Source: a virus. Taken from it: a DNA stretch of 28,760 nucleotides. This document shows, one piece after another, positions 21,914 through 28,760 of this stretch (positions within the stretch are counted from its first letter, which is position 1; each line of letters starts with the position of its first letter). The position numbers and the translations under genes were made by a program. The stretch lies in the IMG/VR virus record IMGVR_UViG_3300025010_002035, positions 1 through 28,760 of that record; one strand, 5' to 3'. The notes below the pieces were generated by a model, which was given only the letters and a program-made list of their open reading frames with translations, was not told the DNA's origin and did not search any database.

Positions 21914-22999
21914 ATGGCTCTACGAAGTGGATTCTTCAATAGTGTCGCCGGCGATCGACTGTACTCGGCAGCGGAGTTCGCGGAATACTTCGCAGCCTTC
22001 ATTGGGAGCGGGGTTTTCCCTGAACCTAGTACAAGTTTGAAGATCGAAGTCACGACCGGTCTGACGCTTAAAATCAAGGCAGGGAAAGCCTGGATCAATG
22101 GTTATTTCTTGATCAATGACGCAGACTTTACCGAGATCATTCCAGTGGATGCGGTATTAAATCGCATCGATCGATACGTCGTTCGACTGCAGTTTGCCTC
22201 TAGGATTATGACGATTGTACGCAAGGAAGGCGTGGCAGCGTCGAGTCCGGTCGCACCGAGTGTTACGCGGGATGCGGAAAGCATCGAGCTCTCCTTAGCG
22301 CTGATTCAAGTCAACGCCGGGGTAAGTTCGATCTCGGCTGGAAACATCACGGATACGCGCGCCGATGCAAGTGTGTGTGGATTTGTGTCCTCGACGATTA
22401 CCAATCTGCCCTACATTACACCCAATCGCGCACTGATTTCCGATGCGTCTGGAGAACTCGATGTTAGTCCTGTGACGAATGTTGAACTTGGGATGTTAAG
22501 TGGAGTGACATCGGCCATTCAAGCACAGCTCAACGCCAAGCAAGCGACGATCAATGGCGCAGCGTCCACCATTGCTGGTAGCAATCTTTCCGCCAATAAA
22601 GTCCTGATCTCGGATGGAAATGGTAAAGTTGGTATAAGCACTGTAATCACTACAGAATTAGCGACACTCGCAGGGGTGACTTCTGCCATACAAACGCAGC
22701 TCAACGCCAAGCAAGCGACGATCAATGGAGCGGCTTCCACCATTACTTCGGGAAATCTAACCGCAAACCGAGTCTTGCTTTCGGATGGAAGTGGCAAAGT
22801 CGCCAACAGCGATATCACCAATGTGGAGTTGGGAACGTTGGCCGGGGTGACGACCGGGATTCAGTCGCAACTGAATGCCAAATTAGGATCCTCGGCTCAA
22901 GCAGCTGATGCGCAGAAAGTCGGAGGAAAAAAGATCACGGTTGGGACAGTCGCACCCACATCGCCTGCCACTGGAGATGTCTGGATTGACACCAACTAG
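21914..22999 (+). CDS. Baseplate / tail fibre protein with 57-residue repeats
   Basis: A 361-residue structural protein. Residues 1-158 form a baseplate-attachment domain common in Gram-positive siphoviruses (SGFFNSVAGDRLYSAAEFAE; FAAFIGSGVFPEP; GLTLKIKAGKAWINGYFL; VLNRIDRYVVRLQFASR; GNITDTRADASVCGFV). Residues 170-323 hold two full and one partial 57-residue units of the form N[RK][AV]L[IL]SD..G then ELG.L[AS]GVT.AIQ.QLNAK. The end, GTVAPTSPATGDVWIDTN, is a usual fibre ending. The units share sequence with residues 366-408 of the upstream gene. Likely part of the host-binding apparatus. Confidence 0.8.
   Translation: MALRSGFFNSVAGDRLYSAAEFAEYFAAFIGSGVFPEPSTSLKIEVTTGLTLKIKAGKAWINGYFLINDADFTEIIPVDAVLNRIDRYVVRLQFASRIMTIVRKEGVAASSPVAPSVTRDAESIELSLALIQVNAGVSSISAGNITDTRADASVCGFVSSTITNLPYITPNRALISDASGELDVSPVTNVELGMLSGVTSAIQAQLNAKQATINGAASTIAGSNLSANKVLISDGNGKVGISTVITTELATLAGVTSAIQTQLNAKQATINGAASTITSGNLTANRVLLSDGSGKVANSDITNVELGTLAGVTTGIQSQLNAKLGSSAQAADAQKVGGKKITVGTVAPTSPATGDVWIDTN
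22526..22728 (+). repeat. Direct repeat pair inside the fibre gene
   Basis: An identical 32-base copy occurs at 22526-22557 and 22697-22728, offset by 171 bases (57 codons). It starts CAGCTCAACGCC and ends ACGATCAATGG. It marks the 57-residue protein repeat and could recombine to change fibre length. Confidence 0.9.
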
Positions 23000-23016
23000 G
23001 TGGAAGGGACAGTAAC

Positions 23017-23646
23017 ATGGCAAACCAAACCTTTGGCTACCTAACCGCTCCAAACTACGGACGCTGGGGAGGATCCTCTACCTATGCCTGTGTCGGATTA
23101 AGATCGACTATGCCCGAGGATGGAGTCATCCTGCAACTCTCGGTCTACCTCGGTCGCTATGCGGATGCGACCGTTCCGATTGTTTGGGGAGAGATTTGGA
23201 ATCGCAGCACCGGAGCGATCCTTGCACAGTCTCTGAATTCAATCTCCCCAACCAACACGACGGATACGTACTCCGAACTGGTCAAAATAATCTTCCCGAT
23301 GCAGAACGTCAAGATTGTAGCCGGTACGCCACTTTGGATTGGATTCGCACGGAACTCGGCTGATGCCAATCGAGCGTTGTGGTTTGGCTCAAGGACCGGT
23401 GCTTCAGGACAGAATACAGACTATCTCAACGCCTCACGTTCGACACCCGGATCCTTTGCGGTGACCAATACCTGGGCAAATGAAGCCCTCTACGTAGAGG
23501 TCGTCTACAAGACCGGTGGCCAAGTCAAAGTCTGGAATGGAGCAGTCTTTGAGTCCAAACCCGCCAAAGTCTTCAATGGATCCTCCTGGTTGGAAAAATC
23601 GGTCAAAATCTGGGATGGATCCCAATGGAAAGAAAGTAATTCGTGA
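23017..23646 (+). CDS. Putative receptor-binding tail protein
   Basis: A 209-residue beta-rich protein with no confident family. Residues 1-165 look like a jelly-roll or carbohydrate-binding type domain (LQLSVYLGRYADATVPIVWG; GTPLWIGFARNSADANRALW; NTWANEALYVEVVYKTGG). The last 40 residues are three 13-residue repeats: VKVWNGAVFESKP (170-182), AKVFNGSSWLEKS (183-195) and VKIWDGSQWKESN (196 on), an aromatic-Gly pattern frequent at ends of phage tail proteins. Its place between fibre and lysis genes fits a host-surface binding role, by inference. Ribosome site GGTGGAAGGGA. Confidence 0.6.
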   Translation: MANQTFGYLTAPNYGRWGGSSTYACVGLRSTMPEDGVILQLSVYLGRYADATVPIVWGEIWNRSTGAILAQSLNSISPTNTTDTYSELVKIIFPMQNVKIVAGTPLWIGFARNSADANRALWFGSRTGASGQNTDYLNASRSTPGSFAVTNTWANEALYVEVVYKTGGQVKVWNGAVFESKPAKVFNGSSWLEKSVKIWDGSQWKESNS

Positions 23647-23663
23647 AAGGAAAAGGAACAAAC

Positions 23664-24035
23664 ATGAATACTACACTCTTGCTTCAACAAATCACCGTCG
23701 CGATTCTGGTCTCGGCGGTCGTACTCCCGACCGTCCAACGCGTCAAAGGATGGTTCCCCAACAGTACTTGGGTCGAAGTCTTCAGCGCAATCCTAGCAGT
23801 TACTTTAGGAATTCTCATGTCCCGATACTATGCAAGTTATGACTGGGTTGCCTGTGCCTGGGTTGGCTTTTATTCCCTAATTGGGGCAGAAGCCATTTAC
23901 CGTCTACTGAGTGAGAAAATGACGACTTTCGCAGATAAAAAAGATATCTGGAACTTACAAGAAACCAATCCGGATGAATTGGCATTCCTATCTACAGATG
24001 AAAGTGAGGATTCGCCTCATGACGAAAACCAATGA
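23664..24035 (+). CDS. Putative holin
   Basis: A 123-residue membrane protein with three hydrophobic segments at about 8-24 (QITVAILVSAVVLPTV), 38-56 (VEVFSAILAVTLGILMS) and 60-80 (WVACAWVGFYSLIGAEAIY), then a charged hydrophilic tail rich in Asp/Glu. Size, topology and position directly before the endolysin fit a phage holin that perforates the membrane at lysis. The ATG at 23664 is preferred over GTG 23643 because GGAAAAGGAAC lies upstream of it. Its end overlaps the endolysin start by 17 bases. Confidence 0.75.
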   Translation: MNTTLLLQQITVAILVSAVVLPTVQRVKGWFPNSTWVEVFSAILAVTLGILMSRYYASYDWVACAWVGFYSLIGAEAIYRLLSEKMTTFADKKDIWNLQETNPDELAFLSTDESEDSPHDENQ

Positions 24036-24798
24036 AGGACTAGTCGCTTACTGTAAATCGAAGCTCACCCTCCCGACGATCTATATGTTGGGAGGGTTTG
24101 GACGTAAACTGACCCAAGCCAACATCGATCGACGAATCAACCAATTAAGGTGTCCCCACACGATTCAAAACCTTAAAACGATCCAAGCAGGACTCGGCAA
24201 ATACTGCTTTGATTGCGTTGGACTGATCAAGGGGTATCTTTGGGAAGAAAAGTCCGGAATCGTCCATTACAACATCCCTAAGGGATCGGATCAGAATGTT
24301 AAAATGATGTACTCAGCTTGTCCTCAAAAAGGACCTCTTGCCTGCATGCCAGACCTTGTAGGGTTGCTTGTCTTCACGGAGAACCTTGGACACGTCGGCG
24401 TCTATATCGGCAAAGACGCGGCTGGAAAGCGCCATTACATCGAAGCCACTCCCGCCTGGAATAGATGGGGAGTCACCCAATCCAACGACGAATTTCGTAA
24501 ATGGGCGTTCTGGGGTAAGTACAGCTACATCACGTACATCGAACCCAAAAAAGAACCGATCCAATCCGAAATCAAAGTCGGGGATCTTGTCTTGGTATCC
24601 GGAGTTGGACGAGGGACCAGTCTCGGTACCGGCGGTTCAACAGCAAACCTCAAGAGTCGGCGAATGAAAGTCATAAAGTTCCTCCCCAAAGCTCCCTACT
24701 CAGTTGGCTGTTCGATCAATCTCAAAGCAGTGGTTGGGGAAACCGGATCAAAGTACATCACCGCTTACTTCAAACCAACCTCGATACGAAAGGGGTAA
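24019..24798 (+). CDS. Endolysin with NlpC/P60-like cysteine peptidase domain
   Basis: A 259-residue lysis enzyme. Residues 5-150 form an NlpC/P60- or CHAP-like amidase/peptidase: the catalytic cysteine is C66 in YCFDCVGLIKGYLW, the histidine is H125 in NLGHVGVYIG, and the third polar position lies around E142 in HYIEATPAW. Residues 155-259 (VGDLVLVSGVGRGTS; SRRMKVIKFLPKAPYSVGCS) resemble an SH3-like cell-wall-binding part. It cleaves peptidoglycan after the holin opens the membrane. No signal peptide. The start at 24019 follows GTGAGGA; ATGs at 23974 and 23986 would extend it further into the holin gene. Confidence 0.85.
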   Translation: MTKTNEGLVAYCKSKLTLPTIYMLGGFGRKLTQANIDRRINQLRCPHTIQNLKTIQAGLGKYCFDCVGLIKGYLWEEKSGIVHYNIPKGSDQNVKMMYSACPQKGPLACMPDLVGLLVFTENLGHVGVYIGKDAAGKRHYIEATPAWNRWGVTQSNDEFRKWAFWGKYSYITYIEPKKEPIQSEIKVGDLVLVSGVGRGTSLGTGGSTANLKSRRMKVIKFLPKAPYSVGCSINLKAVVGETGSKYITAYFKPTSIRKG

Positions 24799-24801
24799 AC
24801 T

Positions 24802-25083
24802 ATGTCGCCAGATACCACATTCAGTTTATCGGTGCTCATTGCGATTGCGGGTTGCTTTGTGGGTCTGGCTGGATGGATCCATGCCCGGGATTCTAAGATC
24901 AGCAATGACGCGGAATGGAAGGGGAACGTAAACGCGAAGTTCGACATGGCCATTGGACTTCGAAAAGATCATGACGAACTCGAAGAAAAGCACAATAGTA
25001 ACACCGAACGCATTGGCCGTGTCGAAGAGTCGACAAAAGCTGCTCATCGCCGAATTGATACTCTCGAGCAAAAAGCTAAATAA
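24802..25083 (+). CDS. Small membrane coiled-coil protein, lysis accessory (XhlA-like)
   Basis: A 93-residue protein with one N-terminal membrane segment (residues 8-26, LSVLIAIAGCFVGLAGWI) and a long charged coiled coil (50-93; LRKDHDELEEKHNSNTERIG, RVEESTKAAHRRIDTLEQK). Proteins of this size and topology beside holin/endolysin genes are often annotated as haemolysin XhlA-like or second holins. It starts three bases after the endolysin stop, with AAAGGGG as ribosome site. Confidence 0.7.
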   Translation: MSPDTTFSLSVLIAIAGCFVGLAGWIHARDSKISNDAEWKGNVNAKFDMAIGLRKDHDELEEKHNSNTERIGRVEESTKAAHRRIDTLEQKAK

Positions 25084-25135
25084 GATTTAGGAAGATCATC
25101 CCTTGTTGCATAAGAGGGTAACAGGAGGTGAAAAC

Positions 25136-25246
25136 TTGGTTCTGTCATTCTGGATGCATTGTTTGTGCGAACTTGAAAGAGAAATTGCTGAAAGCGAAAT
25201 TTTAAAACTCTATCAAGAGCAAATCGAGATTCTGTACATCAGCTAA
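25136..25246 (+). CDS. Small 36-residue protein after the lysis genes
   Basis: A short reading frame with a TTG start at 25136 directly behind a near-consensus ribosome site, AGGAGGTG (25123-25130). It encodes MVLSFWMHCLCELEREIAES followed by EILKLYQEQIEILYIS: an aromatic/Cys N-terminus and an amphipathic Glu-rich helix. The stop codon's final base is the first base of the terminator stem, so it is the last gene of the late transcript. No family recognised. Confidence 0.6.
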   Translation: MVLSFWMHCLCELEREIAESEILKLYQEQIEILYIS

Positions 25247-25274
25247 ACAGTTGCGAAAGCAGCTGTTTTCTTTG
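25246..25274 (+). terminator. Rho-independent terminator ending the late operon
   Basis: AACAGTTGC (25246-25254) pairs with GCAGCTGTT (25259-25267), with one G-T pair and a GAAA tetraloop, followed by a T-rich run. It ends the rightward late transcript ahead of the leftward gene. Confidence 0.85.
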
Positions 25275-25304
25275 TTCGACTTGACTTGAAAAGTTAGCAC
25301 TTGG

Positions 25305-25985
25305 TTACATGTTTTCATTCTGTTTTGATAAACTATTAAGAAGTCTAGTAATTACTAGAGTGCAGATTCCATTGAGGTCTATTAGTAATTGGATATCATT
25401 ACTATACACGATTGTTGGTTCGCCAGCCTTTTTCAATTGCATATGCATTTCTGAAAGCAAGAAGTAACCTGAACCATCAAACGAATATACACAATGGTTT
25501 TCATCATCAAATTCGAGAACTAATGAATCTTCTATATTCTCAGTTATTGAGTCAATTATATTTTTAAAAAGTAATTTATCTTCATATGCATCCTTAATTT
25601 TGTAATGACTTGCTGAAATTCTTAAACTTTTATAGTGTGGTGTTTTCAACTTTTTATACAATTCTTGCCAATCAATCTCTGTCAGCAATTGCATATCAAT
25701 TTTCTGAAAGATTGTTTTGCATACATCATCTAGGTCGCAAGTTGAATGATTCCAAAGCAAATTCTTTAGTTCATAAAATACCCAATAATATCTCGTTGAC
25801 AAGAAAGTTAGTAATGATCTCTTTTTCTTGCTATCAACTTCACTTGAGCTGATCGCATAATAAAGTTCGACATATGCATTTATTTCTTCACGTGATTTAA
25901 AGAATCTAGAAAGAAATACTTTTTCGGAATCATTATTGCATATTTCAAAGATATCCTTTAGGGAGAATTCTTTTTGAAAAGTCAT
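25305..25985 (-). CDS. Hypothetical protein, only leftward gene
   Basis: A 226-residue soluble protein with no recognised domain, rich in Lys, Glu, Leu, Tyr and Ser and strongly AT-rich. It is mostly helical in its first 150 residues (FSLKDIFEICNNDSEKVFLS; YYWVFYELKNLLWNHS; TEIDWQELYKKLKTPHY) and strand-like later (SLVLEFDDENHCVYSFDGSG; PTIVYSNDIQLLIDLNG). The start, MTFQKEF at 25983-25985, has GGAGGT upstream; a longer reading from 25997 would place the ATG within that site. It converges on the late-operon terminator and diverges from the restriction gene. It could be a moron expressed in the lysogen, since it is opposite to the lytic transcripts; function unknown. Confidence 0.65.
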   Translation of the reverse strand: MTFQKEFSLKDIFEICNNDSEKVFLSRFFKSREEINAYVELYYAISSSEVDSKKKRSLLTFLSTRYYWVFYELKNLLWNHSTCDLDDVCKTIFQKIDMQLLTEIDWQELYKKLKTPHYKSLRISASHYKIKDAYEDKLLFKNIIDSITENIEDSLVLEFDDENHCVYSFDGSGYFLLSEMHMQLKKAGEPTIVYSNDIQLLIDLNGICTLVITRLLNSLSKQNENM

Positions 25986-26011
25986 AAATACCTCCAAAAT
26001 GAGTTAAACTA

Positions 26012-26040
26012 AGTATACACATTTCTTACAATAATCAGAA
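26012..26040 (-). promoter_or_regulatory. Candidate promoter for the leftward gene
   Basis: On the minus strand, TTCTGA (-35, plus-strand 26035-26040) and TATACT (-10, 26012-26017) are separated by 17 bases. Initiation would fall about 20 bases before the ATG. The -10 is good, the -35 weak. Confidence 0.4.
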
Positions 26041-26155
26041 GCATAAAGTGAGTATGTCGAACGAAGTAGAATCATTCGAAAATCAATTTTGGGGATTAAA
26101 TTGATATAGTGATGAAATATTAACCATGTTACAATTAGTAAAAGGGGAATTAACA

Positions 26156-26713
26156 ATGAAACAGAATGAAATTGAAGCATTTAAGACAGGTATATTTGCA
26201 TTGAGAACAAGAAGATTTGGTACTGTAGCCGAGTTGATGATTCAACGTCTACAAGATATCGATCATTCAAATGCACTATCATATGACTTACATGATAAGA
26301 CAACTGATGAAAAAGTAGAGGTGAAATTTTCTACTGTTATGAAGGAAAATGAAGACACCATCAATTTGAAAAATGTTATTGATCAATGCTACAAGGCGAA
26401 TTTAACTTTACGGATGATGCTTAGTACTGAAACGAAGGATCATAAATTCGATTGTAATATTCAGCAAGTGAAAAGAAAAGAATTTGATGTATTGTACTAC
26501 GGGCTTTTTTTTAACGATAAAATTGCTGTATTTAAGATGAACTCAAACGATGTACTTAATTGTGTTGGGTATTCGGATAAGCAGCACAGAGGGAATATTG
26601 GTGAGGGGCAATTCCACATAAATAATGATACATTTCAGTTCCATATTGACAATCACTTTTTATATTGGTTGACATATGAGGAACTGTTTAAATTGTTTGC
26701 TACTAAGCCTTAA
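26156..26713 (+). CDS. Putative type II restriction endonuclease
   Basis: A 185-residue protein with the signs of a PD-(D/E)xK nuclease: an N-terminal helix with a conserved-looking glutamate (RFGTVAELMIQRL, E26), then D44 in SYDLHDK and the core E55-V-K57 in EKVEVKFST, followed by NLKNVIDQCY and the strand segment RKEFDVLYYGLFFNDKIAVF. It lies 52 bases upstream of an adenine methyltransferase in the same direction, the arrangement of a type II restriction-modification pair. It should cut DNA lacking the partner's methylation; the target site cannot be predicted. The ATG at 26156 follows AAAAGGGGA; the ATG at 26126 is less supported. Strongly AT-rich, foreign to the phage core. Confidence 0.7.
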   Translation: MKQNEIEAFKTGIFALRTRRFGTVAELMIQRLQDIDHSNALSYDLHDKTTDEKVEVKFSTVMKENEDTINLKNVIDQCYKANLTLRMMLSTETKDHKFDCNIQQVKRKEFDVLYYGLFFNDKIAVFKMNSNDVLNCVGYSDKQHRGNIGEGQFHINNDTFQFHIDNHFLYWLTYEELFKLFATKP

Positions 26714-26765
26714 TTAGGTTGATACCTAACCGATTGTGTGGAATAATACTTCCTGAGGTGATAAC

Positions 26766-28760
26766 GTGAATCTGTTCGACTTCGACTTTGATCAGCATGA
26801 ATCAATAGATGCCACAATGGCAAGCGAAATATTATCGGTTAATGAAGCGACTATTCGAAATTGGGTAAAATCTGAGATTCTTAAACCAATAACCACTAGT
26901 GGGAAAATGTTTTTTAGCAAAAAGGATGTTCAGGATGTTCTCAATAGGATTTTGAGCGGGGAATTAAACCGATTGAAAACAAGAAGAAACAAGAAATTCA
27001 CCTCGGGGAATGTAGTTCCGAAGAATTATCTCGAGAGTAAAAAAAGGTTCAAACTGGCAGAAATGGTAGTTGAAAATTTAGATCTTGAGAACCTAAATGA
27101 ATCAGATACTTTGATAATATTAGCTGAACTTGCGCTAAGAATTTTCTCAAGTAAGAATAACTTACCTAAAAGAGATTTCTACCTCGATCATGTTTCAGAG
27201 TTTGGACAGTTTGGCGAACTTGTATCTGATCTTATTGAAAACGTTGATCAAATCCACGATAGAACACGCACTTATTTCAATACATTCGATTTAGATATTA
27301 CATACAATAATGACGATTTTCTTGGCTTGATTTACATGGCAATTCAGAATCTTGAAGATCGGAAATCAAATGGAGTTTACTATACAACCACTTCTGTCGT
27401 AAAGGAAATGGTTAGTGAGGTTAAAGGTTTACTTACGGTAAGTGAAGATATTAAAATAATAGATCCATGTTGTGGTACTGGTAATTTTCTTCTTGAGATT
27501 CTCAGGTTTTCAAAAGACTACAACAGACTGCATGGTATTGATGTCGATCCAATTTCGGTCAAGATATGTCGAATAAACATAGGATTGTACTGTGATGAGT
27601 TTGATGTGTCTGTTATTAAAAAGAATATACAATGTCAAAACAGTCTAGAAATGACTGAGAATAATGAGTTCGATATCTGTATAGGTAATCCGCCTTGGGG
27701 TTCTGACTTCTCTCAAGATCAGAAACTTCGCTATAATCTGATTTATGAAAGTTGTACTAGAAAAACAATTGAATCATTTAGTCTGTTTCTAGAAAAGTCA
27801 ATTAGACTGACTAAAGAAAATGGATTAATAAGTTTCGTATTGCCAGAAACGTTTTTATTGGCTGGAATCCATAAGAAAATTAGGGAAATTGTTCAATCAA
27901 AGACTAAATTACATTACCTAGTATATTGGGGAAACATCTTTCATCATGTTCAAAGCCCCGCCATTTCAGTAACACTGAAGAGAACGAAAACAAACGATTT
28001 TTTTGGCGGAGCGAGAGTTAAGAATGGTAACAAAGAATACACGATAGAGAATTATGATAACCTATCGAACGGTTGGTCACTTAATATGGAAAACACAGAA
28101 CAATCAATGATTGAACTTTCGAAACAAGGTGATCGTAAGTATCTTGAAGGTAATGCGGATTTTGCACTTGGTATTGTGACAGGTGATAATAAAAAGCATA
28201 TCTTATCTGAACCTATAGAAAACTGTAGAGAAATATACAAAGGTAGTGATGTGAACAAGTTTAAACTTGGCAAGGCAAGTAATTATATATTGTATCGTCC
28301 AGAGTTGTACCAACAAGTTGCAAAGGGTAATTACTACTTTGCTGATGAAAAGCTAATATATCGATTCATAAGTGATACACTAGTCTTTGCATATGATAAC
28401 AAAAAATCTCTAACACTAAATAGTGCAAATATATTGGTACCACACATTGAGAACTTACCTATAAAATTCATTTTAGCAATTTTAAACTCAAGTTTTGCAG
28501 ATTTCTACTTTAAACTCAAATTCAAGTCGGTTAAAGTGTTGAGAAAACATATTGAGAGTATACCAATACCAGACGTAGATCAATCTAAAATAGATGAAAT
28601 CGTGCATATAGTTGATGAAATTTTAGAAACAGATGACAAAAATCAGAATTATGTATTATATGAAAGATTGGATGATATAATTCTAAATTTATATGGTTTC
28701 GATGATGCACAAAAAGATGCAATTCAGAATACATCGTTAAAATGCAGATACATTAAGTAA
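26766..28760 (+). CDS. HTH-fused adenine-specific DNA methyltransferase (type II R-M)
   Basis: A 664-residue gamma-class N6-adenine methyltransferase. Residues 10-62 form a MerR/excisionase-like helix-turn-helix (MASEILSVNEATIRNWVKSE; MFFSKKDVQDVLNRI). The motor part has motif X GVYYTT at 203-208, SAM-binding motif I DPCCGTGNF at 233-241, an acidic motif II (GIDVDP) and catalytic motif IV NPPW at 308-311. Residues 330-640 form a TaqI/Eco57I-like specificity region (PETFLLAGIHKKIREIV; FHHVQSPAISVTLK; ILAILNSSFADFYF; IESIPIP). It protects the sites cut by the nuclease upstream. The start is GTG 26766 after GAGGTGAT. The HTH may let it bind its own promoter, replacing a separate control protein, which is absent. 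Its stop is the last base of the window. Confidence 0.88.
   Translation: MNLFDFDFDQHESIDATMASEILSVNEATIRNWVKSEILKPITTSGKMFFSKKDVQDVLNRILSGELNRLKTRRNKKFTSGNVVPKNYLESKKRFKLAEMVVENLDLENLNESDTLIILAELALRIFSSKNNLPKRDFYLDHVSEFGQFGELVSDLIENVDQIHDRTRTYFNTFDLDITYNNDDFLGLIYMAIQNLEDRKSNGVYYTTTSVVKEMVSEVKGLLTVSEDIKIIDPCCGTGNFLLEILRFSKDYNRLHGIDVDPISVKICRINIGLYCDEFDVSVIKKNIQCQNSLEMTENNEFDICIGNPPWGSDFSQDQKLRYNLIYESCTRKTIESFSLFLEKSIRLTKENGLISFVLPETFLLAGIHKKIREIVQSKTKLHYLVYWGNIFHHVQSPAISVTLKRTKTNDFFGGARVKNGNKEYTIENYDNLSNGWSLNMENTEQSMIELSKQGDRKYLEGNADFALGIVTGDNKKHILSEPIENCREIYKGSDVNKFKLGKASNYILYRPELYQQVAKGNYYFADEKLIYRFISDTLVFAYDNKKSLTLNSANILVPHIENLPIKFILAILNSSFADFYFKLKFKSVKVLRKHIESIPIPDVDQSKIDEIVHIVDEILETDDKNQNYVLYERLDDIILNLYGFDDAQKDAIQNTSLKCRYIK

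Overview
This window is most of the genome of a temperate, long-tailed (siphovirus-type) phage or prophage of a low-GC Gram-positive host (Bacillota, possibly the Erysipelotrichia/Mollicutes branch). Evidence: HK97-fold head and siphovirus tail genes in canonical order, strong GGAGG-type ribosome sites, frequent TTG/GTG starts, a Gram-positive style NlpC/P60-like endolysin, and TGA used as a stop (for example at 8076-8078 and 9832-9834), so not the Mycoplasma code. The host species cannot be named from the sequence.

Layout. 1-4663: early region, all rightward. It holds a small XRE-type regulator, two small unknown genes, a tyrosine recombinase, a replisome organizer, a DnaC-like helicase loader, an ArpU/RinA-like late regulator and a ParB-domain DNA methyltransferase, closed by a strong terminator (4683-4731). 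4732-8162: an AT-rich cargo island with an Nmad3-family protein, a zinc-ribbon/TPR/zinc-ribbon protein and a membrane protein ending in a SHOCT motif, again closed by a terminator. 8197-25083: one long rightward late operon. It encodes a terminase-like HTH protein, an HNH/P-loop fusion, P27-type small and large terminase, portal, prohead protease, major capsid, connectors, tail terminator, tail tube, tail chaperones with a -1 frameshift site, tape measure, Dit, a Gp37-like tail protein with a His-rich stalk, two further fibre-type proteins, holin, endolysin and a coiled-coil lysis accessory. A 36-codon gene (25136-25246) follows, then a terminator with a GAAA loop. 25305-28760: a second AT-rich island with one leftward unknown gene and a rightward restriction endonuclease plus HTH-fused adenine methyltransferase.

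How it fits together. The early operon would give integration, replication and, through the ArpU-like protein, a switch to the late operon. The HNH protein next to a P27-type TerS/TerL pair suggests cos-type packaging. The two islands look like independently acquired morons: they are AT-richer than their surroundings, are bounded by terminators, and do not take part in virion building. Between them and the early methyltransferase the element carries an unusual amount of DNA-modification capacity (ParB-MTase, Nmad3 protein, R-M pair).

The points most worth a second look are the Nmad3/zinc-ribbon-TPR/SHOCT island, the R-M pair whose methyltransferase carries its own HTH, an apparently frameshifted replisome organizer whose lost C-terminus is readable in the next frame, a second possible -1 slip site (C_CCC_CCG) at the end of the HNH gene, and a run of seven exactly spaced HxH motifs in the tail-tip protein. 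No attachment sites, tRNA, rRNA, CRISPR array or transposase were found.
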